Origin: an uncultured Lachnospiraceae bacterium
Lineage (GTDB): Bacteria; Bacillota_A; Clostridia; Lachnospirales; Lachnospiraceae
DNA length: 64,000 bases
NCBI GenBank assembly: GCA_910577835.1
Contig: CAJTOU010000002.1
Coordinates: 94,269 to 158,268, forward strand
Reading direction: 5' to 3'
Shown: piece by piece, positions 9,072 through 18,017 of the stretch
Layout of the letters: each line of letters starts with the position of its first letter
Position numbering within the stretch: position 1 is the first letter of the stretch
Notes under the pieces: generated by a model
Seen by the model: only the letters and a program-made list of their open reading frames with translations
Told to the model about the DNA's origin: nothing
Database searches by the model: none
Translations under genes and position numbers: made by a program

Positions 9072-9857
9072 ATGAAATTACCTGAAAAAATATACAGGCT
9101 AATAAAAGAGGATGATTATGAAACAGATAATATTGGTATGTCCTTGGCATCTGTTCAGATATATAAGGATAAGGTTTTAAAAATTCAAAGCTGCAGCAGC
9201 GAGGCTGAAAATGAATATCAAATGTTGCAGTATTTATATGGAAAACTTCCTGTACCCAAAATATATGCATATGAAATATCAGACGGCAAGTCTTATTTGC
9301 TGATGAGCAAGTGCAATGGTCAGATGGCATGTTCAGATGAGTATATGAATCACTCTGAAATACAATACAGACTTCTGGCACAGGGATTAAAACAGCTATG
9401 GAGCACAGAAATTTCAGATTGCCCTTCCAGACAGGGATTGTCCGAAAAGCTTGCTCAGGCAGAATATAATGTGAAAAATAATTTAGTGGATTTGGAAAAT
9501 ACAGAGCCGGATACATTCGGCGAACATGGATTTGAAAATCCTTCTAAATTATTGGAGTGGCTTTATAAAAACAGACCCGAAGAAGAGCTGGTGCTCTCTC
9601 ATGGAGACTATTGTCTTCCCAATATATTCGGGATTCAGGAGAAAATAACGGGTTATATAGATTTGGGAAAGACGGGCATTGCAGATAAATGGTGTGATAT
9701 TGCGCTGTGTTACCGCAGCATATCCCATAATTACAGCGGAAGATACTCAAAAAAAACATATTCCGGCTATGATAATTTATTGTTATTTCATGAACTGGAT
9801 ATAGAACCGAATTGGGAAAAAATACGTTATTATATTTTACTGGATGAATTGTTTTAA
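9072..9857 (+). CDS. Aminoglycoside 3'-phosphotransferase-like kinase
   Basis: 261 aa from the ATG at 9072, which has a GAAAGGA site about 11 bases upstream. The frame is open further upstream into the preceding gene, but that start has no ribosome site. APH catalytic features are present: ATP-binding Lys37 (VLKI), catalytic Asp179 in HGD, Asn184, and metal-binding Asp197 in IDLG, followed by ADKWCDIA. The last nine residues, YYILLDELF, match the C-terminus of APH(3')-IIIa as I remember it, and several blocks in between also match. Family members phosphorylate kanamycin or neomycin at the 3' hydroxyl. Overall divergence leaves the true substrate open. It could be an intrinsic chromosomal resistance gene or a kinase for another small molecule. 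Confidence 0.85.
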   Translation: MKLPEKIYRLIKEDDYETDNIGMSLASVQIYKDKVLKIQSCSSEAENEYQMLQYLYGKLPVPKIYAYEISDGKSYLLMSKCNGQMACSDEYMNHSEIQYRLLAQGLKQLWSTEISDCPSRQGLSEKLAQAEYNVKNNLVDLENTEPDTFGEHGFENPSKLLEWLYKNRPEEELVLSHGDYCLPNIFGIQEKITGYIDLGKTGIADKWCDIALCYRSISHNYSGRYSKKTYSGYDNLLLFHELDIEPNWEKIRYYILLDELF

Positions 9858-10004
9858 ATTGAATAAATATATGTCTCTTTCCGGCTATGAAAATGACTTG
9901 TATTGTTTATCTCTGGAAAGTAATTTTTCTGATAGCACTCTATATTCGGGTAAGAGAAATACAGGACATGTCATAAAATGTATTCAGTTAAAAAGGAGTC
10001 TGTT

Positions 10005-12080
10005 ATGAAAAATTCCATAAAAACAGCAATAGATAAGCTTTTTGAAACGCTTTCTTTTTCAAGAGAAAAGGAACAGCAAAAAGAAAAAATATTATCTTTT
10101 GCATATCAAAAATTTAATAATGAGCTGGATAAAGGTATTTGTCCGGCAGAGGCGGCGGGAAAGATTTTGATTCATTGTGCCAGTGTGGAGGATTTGTGTT
10201 CTTATTTAGATATGGAAGCTTCCATTCCTGTTCAAAAATCGGAGAAAATATTAACCGAAGATATATTTTTGAAAATAGTAAAAAAACTTCGAAAAAATAT
10301 ATATATTTTATCCTTTCTTTTTTCTGGCATAATCAGTTCTGGTGTAAGTTCTTTTCAAAATATTTCAGCTTCGGGGATTATCTTTACTGTAATTATCTGG
10401 ACTGTTTTAAGTATGTTTTTGTATGTAATTGTAAAAAAACAAAAATGCCTGATAAAAGAATATCATTTTTTTTCTGCGTCCTTTGAGAATGGTTGCCGAA
10501 AAACAGCAGAGAAGAACTATGATTTATATACGAAAAAACTGACAAATACAATCTTTGGTATTTTTTCACTTGTATTTCTTCTTGTTTTTTCTGTTTTGCT
10601 TTCTGTTACCTCATTCCGGTTTTCGTTAAAAGATGTTTTAAATACAGTTGTGTTTTATCTTACCTTGATTCAGTTATCTGTTTATTTATTTCTGAAAAAT
10701 TTTCTCTGCCGAAAAATATTTGCGGATTTTTTTGCAAAAGAAAAGACAGAGAAATATTTGTATGAATTGCGACGTGTCACTATATGTTCAGCAGGTTATT
10801 ATTTTTTTCTTTTAATCCTGCTGATTCTTTTTCGGAATAAAACCGAAAACAGTTTTTCATTTGCAATAGCAGTTATTATTTTATATTTTATACTTGCAGT
10901 TTTTTATAATTTTACAAGAAGACAAAATTTTACCAGCAAAAATATAGTTATTAATATAAAAAAGATTGTTTGTTATACTTTGGCAGTAATCTCTCTGTTT
11001 GCTTACAATATCATGAAACTGGATTTATATCTGCTTCAGCCATATATTAATACAGTGGCGGCTGTGGAACATAATTCTTATGATATTTCCTATGACGAAG
11101 ATACCGGTATATATACACTTGTAACAAAGGAGGACAATTTCAAAATATTACAATTGACAGATATTCATCTAGGTGGAAGTATTATGTCTGTCTCGGAGGA
11201 TATGAAGGCTTTAAAGGCATGTTATCAGCTAATTAGTGCAACCCGTCCGGATTTTGTCATAGTAACGGGGGACCTTGTATTTCCTCTTGGAATTATGTCA
11301 TTTTCATTTAATAATAATGCTCCGGTTATGCAGTTTGCAAATTTTATGCGCAATACTGGTATTCCATGGGCTTTTACTTACGGCAATCATGATACGGAGG
11401 CCCTGGCGACGCTTAATCGGGCTGAGGTTGATGCTCTGATGAAATCATTGTCCTATAAAAGTTCCAAAAATTTACTTTATCCATATGTTCAGCCTGATAT
11501 TTATGGCAGAAGTAACCAGATGATTGAAATCAGACATACAGACGGAAGTTTAATGCAGGCGCTTTTTTTAATAGATTCCAATGATTATATTGAAGCAGGA
11601 GGAATAAATGAATATGATTATATACATGATAATCAGGTAGAGTGGTATAAACGAATGGTGTTAAATCTTTCAGAGAAAGAAGGAGAAATAGTTCCTTCCA
11701 TGATATTTACACATATTCCTCTTAGAGAATATAAAGAGGCAAATGATTTATATGAGAATGGAAGCAATGAAGTCGTTTATTATTATGGGGTACTGGGTGA
11801 AAAGATGATAGATAAGATTTGCTGTTCAAAATATGACAGCAGGCTCTTTGATACCGCTGTGGAGCTAGGCAGTACGCAGGCGATATTTTTCGGTCATGAC
11901 CACTATAACAATCAGTCGCTTGAATATAAAGGCATTCGGATGACTTATGGTTATAGCATTGATTATCTTGCCATGCCGGGAATAGACAAAGATACAGAGC
12001 AGAGAGGAGCAACATTGATTACACTGAAAAAGGATGGTTCCTTTGATATCACCCCATATAAACTGACCGATTTGCAATAA
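10005..12080 (+). CDS. Membrane-anchored metallophosphoesterase
   Basis: 691 aa from the ATG at 10005, preceded by AAAGGAG. An earlier in-frame ATG at 9978 lacks such a site. After a soluble segment of about 95 residues there are roughly seven hydrophobic segments up to about residue 340. The C-terminal half is a calcineurin-like phosphoesterase: Asp-x-His in LTDIHLGG (about 385), GDLV (about 421), GNHD (about 461) and GHDH (about 630), so the di-metal site looks complete. It probably faces the outside and hydrolyses a phosphomonoester or diester, substrate unknown. The coding sequence is especially AT-rich. It stands alone, with a 147-base gap before it and 90 bases after. Confidence 0.85.
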   Translation: MKNSIKTAIDKLFETLSFSREKEQQKEKILSFAYQKFNNELDKGICPAEAAGKILIHCASVEDLCSYLDMEASIPVQKSEKILTEDIFLKIVKKLRKNIYILSFLFSGIISSGVSSFQNISASGIIFTVIIWTVLSMFLYVIVKKQKCLIKEYHFFSASFENGCRKTAEKNYDLYTKKLTNTIFGIFSLVFLLVFSVLLSVTSFRFSLKDVLNTVVFYLTLIQLSVYLFLKNFLCRKIFADFFAKEKTEKYLYELRRVTICSAGYYFFLLILLILFRNKTENSFSFAIAVIILYFILAVFYNFTRRQNFTSKNIVINIKKIVCYTLAVISLFAYNIMKLDLYLLQPYINTVAAVEHNSYDISYDEDTGIYTLVTKEDNFKILQLTDIHLGGSIMSVSEDMKALKACYQLISATRPDFVIVTGDLVFPLGIMSFSFNNNAPVMQFANFMRNTGIPWAFTYGNHDTEALATLNRAEVDALMKSLSYKSSKNLLYPYVQPDIYGRSNQMIEIRHTDGSLMQALFLIDSNDYIEAGGINEYDYIHDNQVEWYKRMVLNLSEKEGEIVPSMIFTHIPLREYKEANDLYENGSNEVVYYYGVLGEKMIDKICCSKYDSRLFDTAVELGSTQAIFFGHDHYNNQSLEYKGIRMTYGYSIDYLAMPGIDKDTEQRGATLITLKKDGSFDITPYKLTDLQ

Positions 12081-12170
12081 AAAAATAAAAATTCTGATTA
12101 ACCATCTGTCATAATCCGACACTATATAAATGAAAGCTTTCAAAAATTATAAACACACGAGGTGGGAAAT

Positions 12171-13748
12171 TTGAACAGAGAAAAGGCTACAAAGCTGATA
12201 GAAGAGAATCTTCATACGATTTTTGCATGGTGTTTGTCTCGTTTATATGACAAAACAGAGGCGGAAGATTTGGCGCAGGATATTATCTGCGCTGTGTTAA
12301 AATCCGTGGACCGTCTGGAACAGGATGAGGCGTTTTTCGGTTATCTCTGGAAAACAGCGGAAAATATTTTTCGGATGCATCTTAGAAAGAAACGGCCGGA
12401 AAATCTTGAACTGGATGATAAATGCTGTGGTTTTTATTTTGCCACACCAGAGGAAGAAATGATTCAATCCGAACAGATTCAGCTTTTACGGCGTGAGCTT
12501 TCTCTTTTGTCAACGCAGTATCGGGAAGTGACTGTCAGATATTATATTTATGATAAAACCTGTTCTGAAATTTCCGCCGAGTTGAATATCAGCATAGAGA
12601 TGGTAAAATACTATCTTTTTAAAACGCGCAAAATTCTGAAAGAAGGTATTGGTATGACAAGAGAATTTGGTGAAAAGAGCTATAATCCGCAGACGTTTCG
12701 GATGGATTATTGGGGAAACTGGACCGTTGATTTTGGAAACAGCATTTACTGGAAACTGTTTGAGCGCAGGCTGCCTGGAAATATTTTGCTGGCCGCATAT
12801 GATAAACCTGTAACTATTACGGAGCTTTCCGTTGAACTGGGCGTGGCAGTCGTTTATCTGGAAGATGAAGTGCAGATTTTGGAAATGCATGAGCTTATCA
12901 AAAAAACTGGCGATAAGTATCAGACAAATATTATTATTTTTACAGAAGATTATGAAAAACGGGTGCTTGAAAAGTTTCAATCCATTTATCAAGAAGCGGC
13001 GAAACTGGTTTATCATAAGATTGAAAGTATTCTTCCAGCATTGAAAAATCTGGAGTTTTATGGAAATCATTATGATGAAAACCGCTTGAAATGGATATTT
13101 TCCAATCTTGTAATGTTTTGGGCATTGATAAAATGTGAAAATGCAAACAAAGAAAAGTTTGGAGATTATCCGCTGCTCTCCAATGGTTCAAATGGTTTTA
13201 TTTTTGGTTATGATAACGATAACAGCAATCATTATTTGAATGGCATATATGGAAGCCTTGTCAACAATGAAAAAACTGCGTGGGTATCAGTGGAAAATTA
13301 TTGTATGATTGAAAAATGCCAGTGGTTTAAATTGAGAAGTGAAAAAACAATTTCTGCGCTGACGGATGCGATATTGTCAAAAAATGTAGATGAGGAAAAT
13401 GAAGAAGTTGTTCGCATGATAGAGGAAGGATTTATTTCTTCTAATAATGGTCATTTGTCGCCGGAATTTCCAGTATTTACTCAGTCAGTATTTGAAAATA
13501 TATATGAAAAACTGGAGTCCGCTGTTATGGAAACTTATCAGTGCATGGAAAAAATCTGTAACTGCGCCGCAGAAACACTCACAGATTATGTGCCAAAAGC
13601 ATTGAAAAACATATGTGGTCAGCTTGCATGTATTCATCATCAGTCAAATATAATGGCTTATATTATGGAAACGCTTGTTGAAGACGGGGTTCTTATAATT
13701 CCAGATAAAAAAGTAAATCTCTGTATGTTTGGAGTAAAAGTGAAATAA
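12171..13748 (+). CDS. ECF-like sigma-70 factor with a long C-terminal extension
   Basis: 525 aa. I choose the TTG at 12171 because GAGGTGG (12159-12165) is ideally spaced for it. The GTG at 12162 falls inside that site. Residues 1-160 have sigma region 2 (EAEDLAQDI near 30) and region 4 with a helix-turn-helix (CSEISAELNISIEMVKYYL, about 125-145). The remaining 365 residues are not part of a normal ECF sigma factor. They include a winged-helix-like segment (about 210-250, ITELSVELG then EMHELIKKTG) and a long helical tail. No membrane anti-sigma gene is adjacent, so the extension may itself be the regulatory or sensing module. A strong terminator follows at 13750. Confidence 0.75.
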   Translation: MNREKATKLIEENLHTIFAWCLSRLYDKTEAEDLAQDIICAVLKSVDRLEQDEAFFGYLWKTAENIFRMHLRKKRPENLELDDKCCGFYFATPEEEMIQSEQIQLLRRELSLLSTQYREVTVRYYIYDKTCSEISAELNISIEMVKYYLFKTRKILKEGIGMTREFGEKSYNPQTFRMDYWGNWTVDFGNSIYWKLFERRLPGNILLAAYDKPVTITELSVELGVAVVYLEDEVQILEMHELIKKTGDKYQTNIIIFTEDYEKRVLEKFQSIYQEAAKLVYHKIESILPALKNLEFYGNHYDENRLKWIFSNLVMFWALIKCENANKEKFGDYPLLSNGSNGFIFGYDNDNSNHYLNGIYGSLVNNEKTAWVSVENYCMIEKCQWFKLRSEKTISALTDAILSKNVDEENEEVVRMIEEGFISSNNGHLSPEFPVFTQSVFENIYEKLESAVMETYQCMEKICNCAAETLTDYVPKALKNICGQLACIHHQSNIMAYIMETLVEDGVLIIPDKKVNLCMFGVKVK

Positions 13749-13749
13749 T

Positions 13750-13811
13750 AATAGAATTAAACTGTCGTATTAAGTTATCCCTCTTAATACGGCAGTTTAA
13801 TTCTATTTTTT
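13750..13811 (+). terminator. Strong intrinsic terminator after the extended sigma gene
   Basis: A stem of about 25 pairs (AATAGAATTAAACTGTCG and so on, pairing with its complement after an 8-base loop TTATCCCT) is followed by seven T. It shares the CTGTC...GGCAG stem with terminators at 17833 and 54651. Confidence 0.9.
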
Positions 13812-13839
13812 TGAATATTTCAGAAGGATAGTGTATAAA
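13811..13839 (+). promoter_or_regulatory. Promoter of the choloylglycine hydrolase gene
   Basis: TTGAAT (13811-13816), 17-base spacer, TATAAA (13834-13839). A short inverted repeat ATCTG/CAGAT (13880-13895) lies just before the ribosome site and could affect translation. Confidence 0.5.
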
Positions 13840-13911
13840 ATATTAAAAATCACATTATATTACATACTTTAATAAGTTTATCTGGCATATCAGATTATAA
13901 GGAGGAAAGCT

Positions 13912-14889
13912 ATGTGTACAAGTATTGCCATGACCACAAAAGATTTCTATTTTGGACGCAACATGGATTTGGATTATCAGTTCGGTGAGCATGTTGTAAT
14001 TACCCCGCGAAATTATCCTTTTCAATTTCGGAGAGCAGGTATGTTAAAAAAACACTATGCCATGATTGGAATGGCAACAGTGGAAGAAAATTATCCATTG
14101 TATGCCGAGGCTGTCAATGAAAAAGGGCTTTGTATGGCCGGCTTAAATTTTCCAGATAATGCATATTATCCAAAACAGGCTCAGTGCGGCAAGGAAAATA
14201 TATCACAATTTGAACTGATTCCATGGATACTTGGAAAATGCAGCAGTGTTGAAGAGGCAAAAAGGCTTCTTAATATTACATGCCTGATTGATATACCATT
14301 TAAATCAGATATGCCCGTAGCGCCTCTGCATTGGCATATTGCTGACAAAAACGGCTCGATTGTACTGGAAGCAATGAAAAATGGCATACATGTTTATGAT
14401 AATCCTGTGCAGGTTATGACTAACAATCCGCCATTTGAATTTCAGATGACAAATCTTGGGCAGTATCTGAATCTGACGGTGGATTCTCCTCAAAATTGTT
14501 TCAGCAAATCCGCCAGTGTGCTTCCATTTGGAAAAGGTCTGGGAAGTTTTGGACTTCCGGGTGATTTCTCACCGGCATCCCGTTTTGTAAAGGCCGCATA
14601 TCTGCGTCTGAATTCAGTATGTGACAATGAGGAAAAAGAGAGTGTTTCTCAGTTTTTTCGGATATTAGATTCAGTTTCAGTTGTAAATGGAAGTATTGCG
14701 ACAGAGGGTAATGGTCCTTATTATACTACATATTCCTGCTGTGTAAATGTAGATAAGGGAATTTTTTATTATAAGACTTATTACAACAGTCAAATTACTG
14801 CAGTAAATATGAATCATGAGAATTTGGATGAGCAATGTTTAAAGGAATTTGAAATAGTCAAAGCGCAGCAGATTGCGTGGGCAAATTAA
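13912..14889 (+). CDS. Choloylglycine hydrolase family (bile salt hydrolase / penicillin V acylase)
   Basis: 325 aa, Ntn-hydrolase. Removal of Met1 would expose the nucleophile Cys2 (MCTS). The other family residues align: Arg16 and Asp19 in GRNMD, Asn79 in GLNFPDN, Asn171/Asn172 in TNNPPFEFQ, and Arg224 in SPASRFVKAAY. The LPGDFSPASRF block is typical of Gram-positive bile salt hydrolases, which split glycine or taurine from conjugated bile acids. Penicillin V acylases share the same core, so the exact substrate is inference. There is no signal peptide, hence cytoplasmic. The gene is monocistronic, with its own promoter (13811) and terminator (14906), and an AAGGAGG ribosome site. Confidence 0.9.
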   Translation: MCTSIAMTTKDFYFGRNMDLDYQFGEHVVITPRNYPFQFRRAGMLKKHYAMIGMATVEENYPLYAEAVNEKGLCMAGLNFPDNAYYPKQAQCGKENISQFELIPWILGKCSSVEEAKRLLNITCLIDIPFKSDMPVAPLHWHIADKNGSIVLEAMKNGIHVYDNPVQVMTNNPPFEFQMTNLGQYLNLTVDSPQNCFSKSASVLPFGKGLGSFGLPGDFSPASRFVKAAYLRLNSVCDNEEKESVSQFFRILDSVSVVNGSIATEGNGPYYTTYSCCVNVDKGIFYYKTYYNSQITAVNMNHENLDEQCLKEFEIVKAQQIAWAN

Positions 14890-14905
14890 AATATATGAAA
14901 ACGGA

Positions 14906-14949
14906 AGAAGGGCAGAATATTCTTTTTGCAAGATGTATTCTGCTCTTTT
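14906..14949 (+). terminator. Terminator after the choloylglycine hydrolase gene
   Basis: Inverted repeat AGGGCAGAATA ... TATTCTGCTCT with a 14-base loop, followed by a T run. Confidence 0.75.
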
Positions 14950-15018
14950 GTGCTCTGCATGCCAATATTTTTAATAAACAGTTATTTTTAAAATATTTGT
15001 TATCCCGCAAAATCCATA

Positions 15019-15048
15019 TTTACAATTCCCAATTTACCATGTTATAAT
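15019..15048 (+). promoter_or_regulatory. Promoter of the hemerythrin gene
   Basis: TTTACA (15019-15024), 18-base spacer, TATAAT (15043-15048). It lies about 85 bases upstream of the hemerythrin start codon. Confidence 0.55.
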
Positions 15049-15132
15049 TTATGAAAACACAAAGCCCTTATTATACATATCTTTTGGCGGCTGGCTGTTG
15101 ATTTTTGGAAAAGAAAGAAGGGAATATTTAAA

Positions 15133-15960
15133 ATGTTTACATTGACAAGCGATTGTATTATTGGAGTGGAAGAAATTGACAACGAACACAGGCATTTGTT
15201 TGAGCTTTTAAACGAGGGACTGGATATGCTTCATAACAATTATCTTCCAGACAGATATGAAGATATCAAGGCTCTGTTAAGAGAGCTGGAGAGCTATGCA
15301 GACCAGCACTTTGCACATGAAGAGGCTTATATGGAAAGGCTGCGTGACCCGGAATTAATTCTTCAGCGTTCACAGCATATGGTTTTTAAAGAAAAAATCA
15401 GAAACTGGTATTTTACCAATATTGATGAGATGGAAGAGCAGGAAAAGGTACTTGATGAGCTGCTGAATTTTTTGGTAAGGTGGCTGTATCATCATATTAT
15501 CGGGAGTGATATTATGATAGGAAAACTTCCACCATTAGAGGAGTGGATGATACGGGAAAATCCATGTGAATTTACAGATGACTATAAAACTGGAATTTAT
15601 CTGATTGACAAAGAGCACAAGGAGCTTTTTCGGATTATTGATAAAGTAAACAGAATGGTGCATGAGCAGATTACAGAGGAAGATTATGAGGAGGTTATGA
15701 ATGTTCTAGGCGAGCTCAAGGCATATACAGAATTTCATTTTAAAGATGAAGAGGAGTATATGGAAAGTATTCATTATGAGGGGCTGGCAGCACAGAAAAG
15801 GGCGCATGCTGCGTTTATAGAGAAGATAGCAGATATAAAGATAGAAGATATTGAAAAAAATCCTCAGGAATATATGGAAACTCTGATAGAATATTTACTG
15901 GGATGGCTGATTAACCATATTCTTTATACAGATAAAAAGATTCCGGACGTACAGGTTTAA
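15133..15960 (+). CDS. Tandem double-domain bacteriohemerythrin
   Basis: 275 aa made of two hemerythrin four-helix bundles in one chain. Domain 1 (about 1-130) has His19 in IDNEHRHLF, His59 and Glu63 in DQHFAHEEAYM, His82, then His121 and Asp126 in HHIIGSD. Domain 2 (about 145-275) repeats the pattern in IDKEHKELF, EFHFKDEEEYM, KRAHAAF and WLINHILYTD. Each set is the expected di-iron ligand series His, His, Glu, His, His, Asp. Such proteins bind oxygen or scavenge oxygen, NO or iron in the cytoplasm of anaerobes. Most bacterial versions have a single domain, so the duplication is unusual but not unique. The two domains have diverged clearly. Confidence 0.9.
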   Translation: MFTLTSDCIIGVEEIDNEHRHLFELLNEGLDMLHNNYLPDRYEDIKALLRELESYADQHFAHEEAYMERLRDPELILQRSQHMVFKEKIRNWYFTNIDEMEEQEKVLDELLNFLVRWLYHHIIGSDIMIGKLPPLEEWMIRENPCEFTDDYKTGIYLIDKEHKELFRIIDKVNRMVHEQITEEDYEEVMNVLGELKAYTEFHFKDEEEYMESIHYEGLAAQKRAHAAFIEKIADIKIEDIEKNPQEYMETLIEYLLGWLINHILYTDKKIPDVQV

Positions 15961-16011
15961 AAGTGATAAGCATTGAGTGAAATACAGGATTTTTTATAGA
16001 AGGAGAACCTT

Positions 16012-16893
16012 ATGGAAAATATATTAAAGAAATATTGGAAGGGAAAAGAAATTATAAAATATAATTATTCAAGTTTAAAAAAACTTGGTATTTCAGAGCA
16101 GGATGCAAATCTGCTTTCCAAGTGCGGGCTGCCAAAGGGAGCAGCCCCTTATTTAAATTTTGAAGTGGATAAGGCACAAGAGAAAGAGGAAATTTATTAT
16201 AATATCGGATTTACAGGAAGCGGGGATTTTATCTGTCTGGAAAAGGCAGGAGGAAGGGTTGTATATTTGGACCATGAGGAAGAAGACGAAAAGGCAGTGC
16301 TGATAAACAGTTCTTTAACGGCATTGCTGGAAAGTATTATCTGTTATAGAAAATTTGTGGATAAAGTAAATGAAAACGATATGTGGAGTTATATAAACAG
16401 CAATTATTCCATACGACAAATGCGTGAACTGGAGGAGGAGTTAAGAAAAATAGATGCGGCTGCGCTGGAAGGGAATACTTTCTTTGCAGGAGAACTGGCA
16501 AGCAGATATTCAGATGTTATGGAAAGAATCGGTCTTCTGGAGTGGTATGAACCGGCCGCAGAGGAAAAAATTATTTCCGCAGAAAAGGAAATTGGACATG
16601 CGATACCTGATGTGTATAAGCTGCTTTTGCATGTTACAGATGGGGCATATGTAGATGATTTGGCATTGTACAGCGTAGAAGAAATTGTGGAAGCATACAA
16701 ACAGATTGGTTTTGAAAAGTGTGCGCCCAAATATCTGAGCATCGGAAGTAATAACGGAAAAACCGAACTGTTGATAAAGGCGGAGCAGAATGCATGTCAG
16801 GCAACGTTTTTGGAGGTTGATGCTATTGGAAAAGCGGAGCCGGAAAAATGGTTTGATTTTGAGGAGTGGCTTGAAAAAGGATGTAAAATTTAA
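16012..16893 (+). CDS. Two-domain SUKH immunity-like protein (SUKH-4 + SMI1/KNR4)
   Basis: 293 aa. The C-terminal part (about 180-290) has the SMI1/KNR4 (SUKH-1) pattern: EIGHAIPDVYKLLLHVTDG, then YSVEEIVEAYK and WFDFEEWLEKG at the end. The N-terminal part (about 15-115) resembles SUKH-4: GLPKGAAPYLNF, IGFTGSGDFICL, GRVVYLDHE and a FVNSSL-like INSSLTALL. SUKH proteins are mostly immunity proteins that neutralise toxins of polymorphic toxin systems. No toxin gene is next to it, so it may be an orphan immunity gene or a housekeeping member. A GGAGAA site fits the start. The domain calls are from recall of family motifs. Confidence 0.75.
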   Translation: MENILKKYWKGKEIIKYNYSSLKKLGISEQDANLLSKCGLPKGAAPYLNFEVDKAQEKEEIYYNIGFTGSGDFICLEKAGGRVVYLDHEEEDEKAVLINSSLTALLESIICYRKFVDKVNENDMWSYINSNYSIRQMRELEEELRKIDAAALEGNTFFAGELASRYSDVMERIGLLEWYEPAAEEKIISAEKEIGHAIPDVYKLLLHVTDGAYVDDLALYSVEEIVEAYKQIGFEKCAPKYLSIGSNNGKTELLIKAEQNACQATFLEVDAIGKAEPEKWFDFEEWLEKGCKI

Positions 16894-17110
16894 TAAAACA
16901 GGCAGGAAATATTAACCCAATCAGTACTTCGTTAAGTCGAATATATTTTGAAACATTAAAATATATGTATAACACTAATTTTTTGAAAAAACATATAAGA
17001 AAAATACATAAAATAAATTCAAAGTGAAATACATTTTTAATAATGTTCATAAAAATTTTCTCATTTATTAAAATGGATTATAGATATCATAGAAGGAGGA
17101 ATCTATAATT

Positions 17111-17818
17111 ATGAGTAAACAAGAGAAAAGACTGTTTGATTATACGAAGCTGATTAAAGACGTTCAGAAGAAGTCGTCAAAGAGTCAGGAGATGCTCAGT
17201 GTAAATCTGGAATGTACGGCAGCGCATATATCAAATGTAAAAAGGCAGAAATCAACCTTTTCTGTCGATAAAACATTACAGCTTCTGAATGAAAATGATT
17301 ATTGTATAGATGATTATGTAACAGAAGAAAGCATAGTAAATGAAAATCTTAAGCCGGAGGACAGAGAAAGATTTCAGGGGCTTGACAGCGATTTGAGAGT
17401 GGCGCTGGTAAATCTGGTGATGGATACTGTGAAGGTAAGTCGCAGAAAGGAAGAGGACCCTTATCTTGATTTGGACCATGAATGGAGAAAGCAGAAGATT
17501 GCCGAGCGTATTCGCAGGCTTCGCATTGAAAAGAATGTATCTGTGGAAACAATGTGCAAAAACCTGAATGTCAAAAAGACTACTTATCAGAATATTGAAA
17601 ATGGTTCAAATGGAACAACCATAGAGAATTATGTTCGTATTGCATCGGTTCTTCAGATTCCTGTATCACTTCTTATGAGTGATGTGGTAAAAAATAAGGA
17701 TACGCTGATTGATTATGAATTAAATCAGTTGTTTTCCGAGGTGAATTTCAGGGAGAAAAAGAAGCTGGAGGAAATGATTGATTCGCTGATTGCGGTAGTT
17801 AGTAATTATCTTGAATAG
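17111..17818 (+). CDS. Double helix-turn-helix XRE-family regulator
   Basis: 235 aa, behind an AGGAGGAA site. Residues about 118-195 form a classic XRE/Cro-like helix-turn-helix: IAERIRRLRIEKNVSVETMC, then KKTTYQNIENGSNG and VRIASVLQIPVSLLM. The N-terminal 60 residues also look like a diverged helix-turn-helix (QEMLSVNLECTAAHISNVKRQ). The C-terminus is a short helical tail. It is probably a DNA-binding repressor of its own or neighbouring genes, such as the SUKH gene 217 bases upstream. The target is unknown. It is followed by a terminator at 17833. Confidence 0.8.
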   Translation: MSKQEKRLFDYTKLIKDVQKKSSKSQEMLSVNLECTAAHISNVKRQKSTFSVDKTLQLLNENDYCIDDYVTEESIVNENLKPEDRERFQGLDSDLRVALVNLVMDTVKVSRRKEEDPYLDLDHEWRKQKIAERIRRLRIEKNVSVETMCKNLNVKKTTYQNIENGSNGTTIENYVRIASVLQIPVSLLMSDVVKNKDTLIDYELNQLFSEVNFREKKKLEEMIDSLIAVVSNYLE

Positions 17819-17832
17819 AGCGGAGAAAAAAG

Positions 17833-17879
17833 ATACTGTCGTGCTGACAATAGATATTGTCGGTGTGGCAGTTTTTTTG
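17833..17879 (+). terminator. Terminator after the XRE regulator
   Basis: Stem ATACTGTCGTGCTGACAAT pairs, with several G-U pairs, to ATTGTCGGTGTGGCAGT around the loop AGAT and ends in seven T. Confidence 0.9.
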
Positions 17880-17938
17880 TTTCTTATATTGTTGTGGGCA
17901 TTTTACTCTAAATAATTATTATTTTTTGAAAAAAGCGG

Positions 17939-17967
17939 TTGACATATCTTACATATGGGTGTATTAT
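17939..17967 (+). promoter_or_regulatory. Promoter of the metal-efflux operon
   Basis: Consensus TTGACA (17939-17944), 17-base spacer, TATTAT (17962-17967). It precedes the ArsR-family gene at 18018 and overlaps the first of two direct repeats that are probable operators. Confidence 0.8.
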
Positions 17968-17996
17968 GAACATATGAAAAAATGAACATATGAAAA
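17966..17996 (+). promoter_or_regulatory. Two perfect 15-base direct repeats, probable repressor operator
   Basis: ATGAACATATGAAAA occurs at 17966-17980 and again at 17982-17996, one base apart. The first copy overlaps the -10 box and the second covers the expected transcription start. Each contains the palindrome CATATG. Position and repetition fit an operator for the metalloregulator encoded directly downstream. Confidence 0.65.
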
Positions 17997-18017
17997 TGTG
18001 TTTGAGAAAGGAGAATT

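Noticed and set aside
12510..13070. 186-codon minus-strand frame inside the extended sigma gene
   Set aside because: Antisense shadow with low-complexity composition and no start signal.
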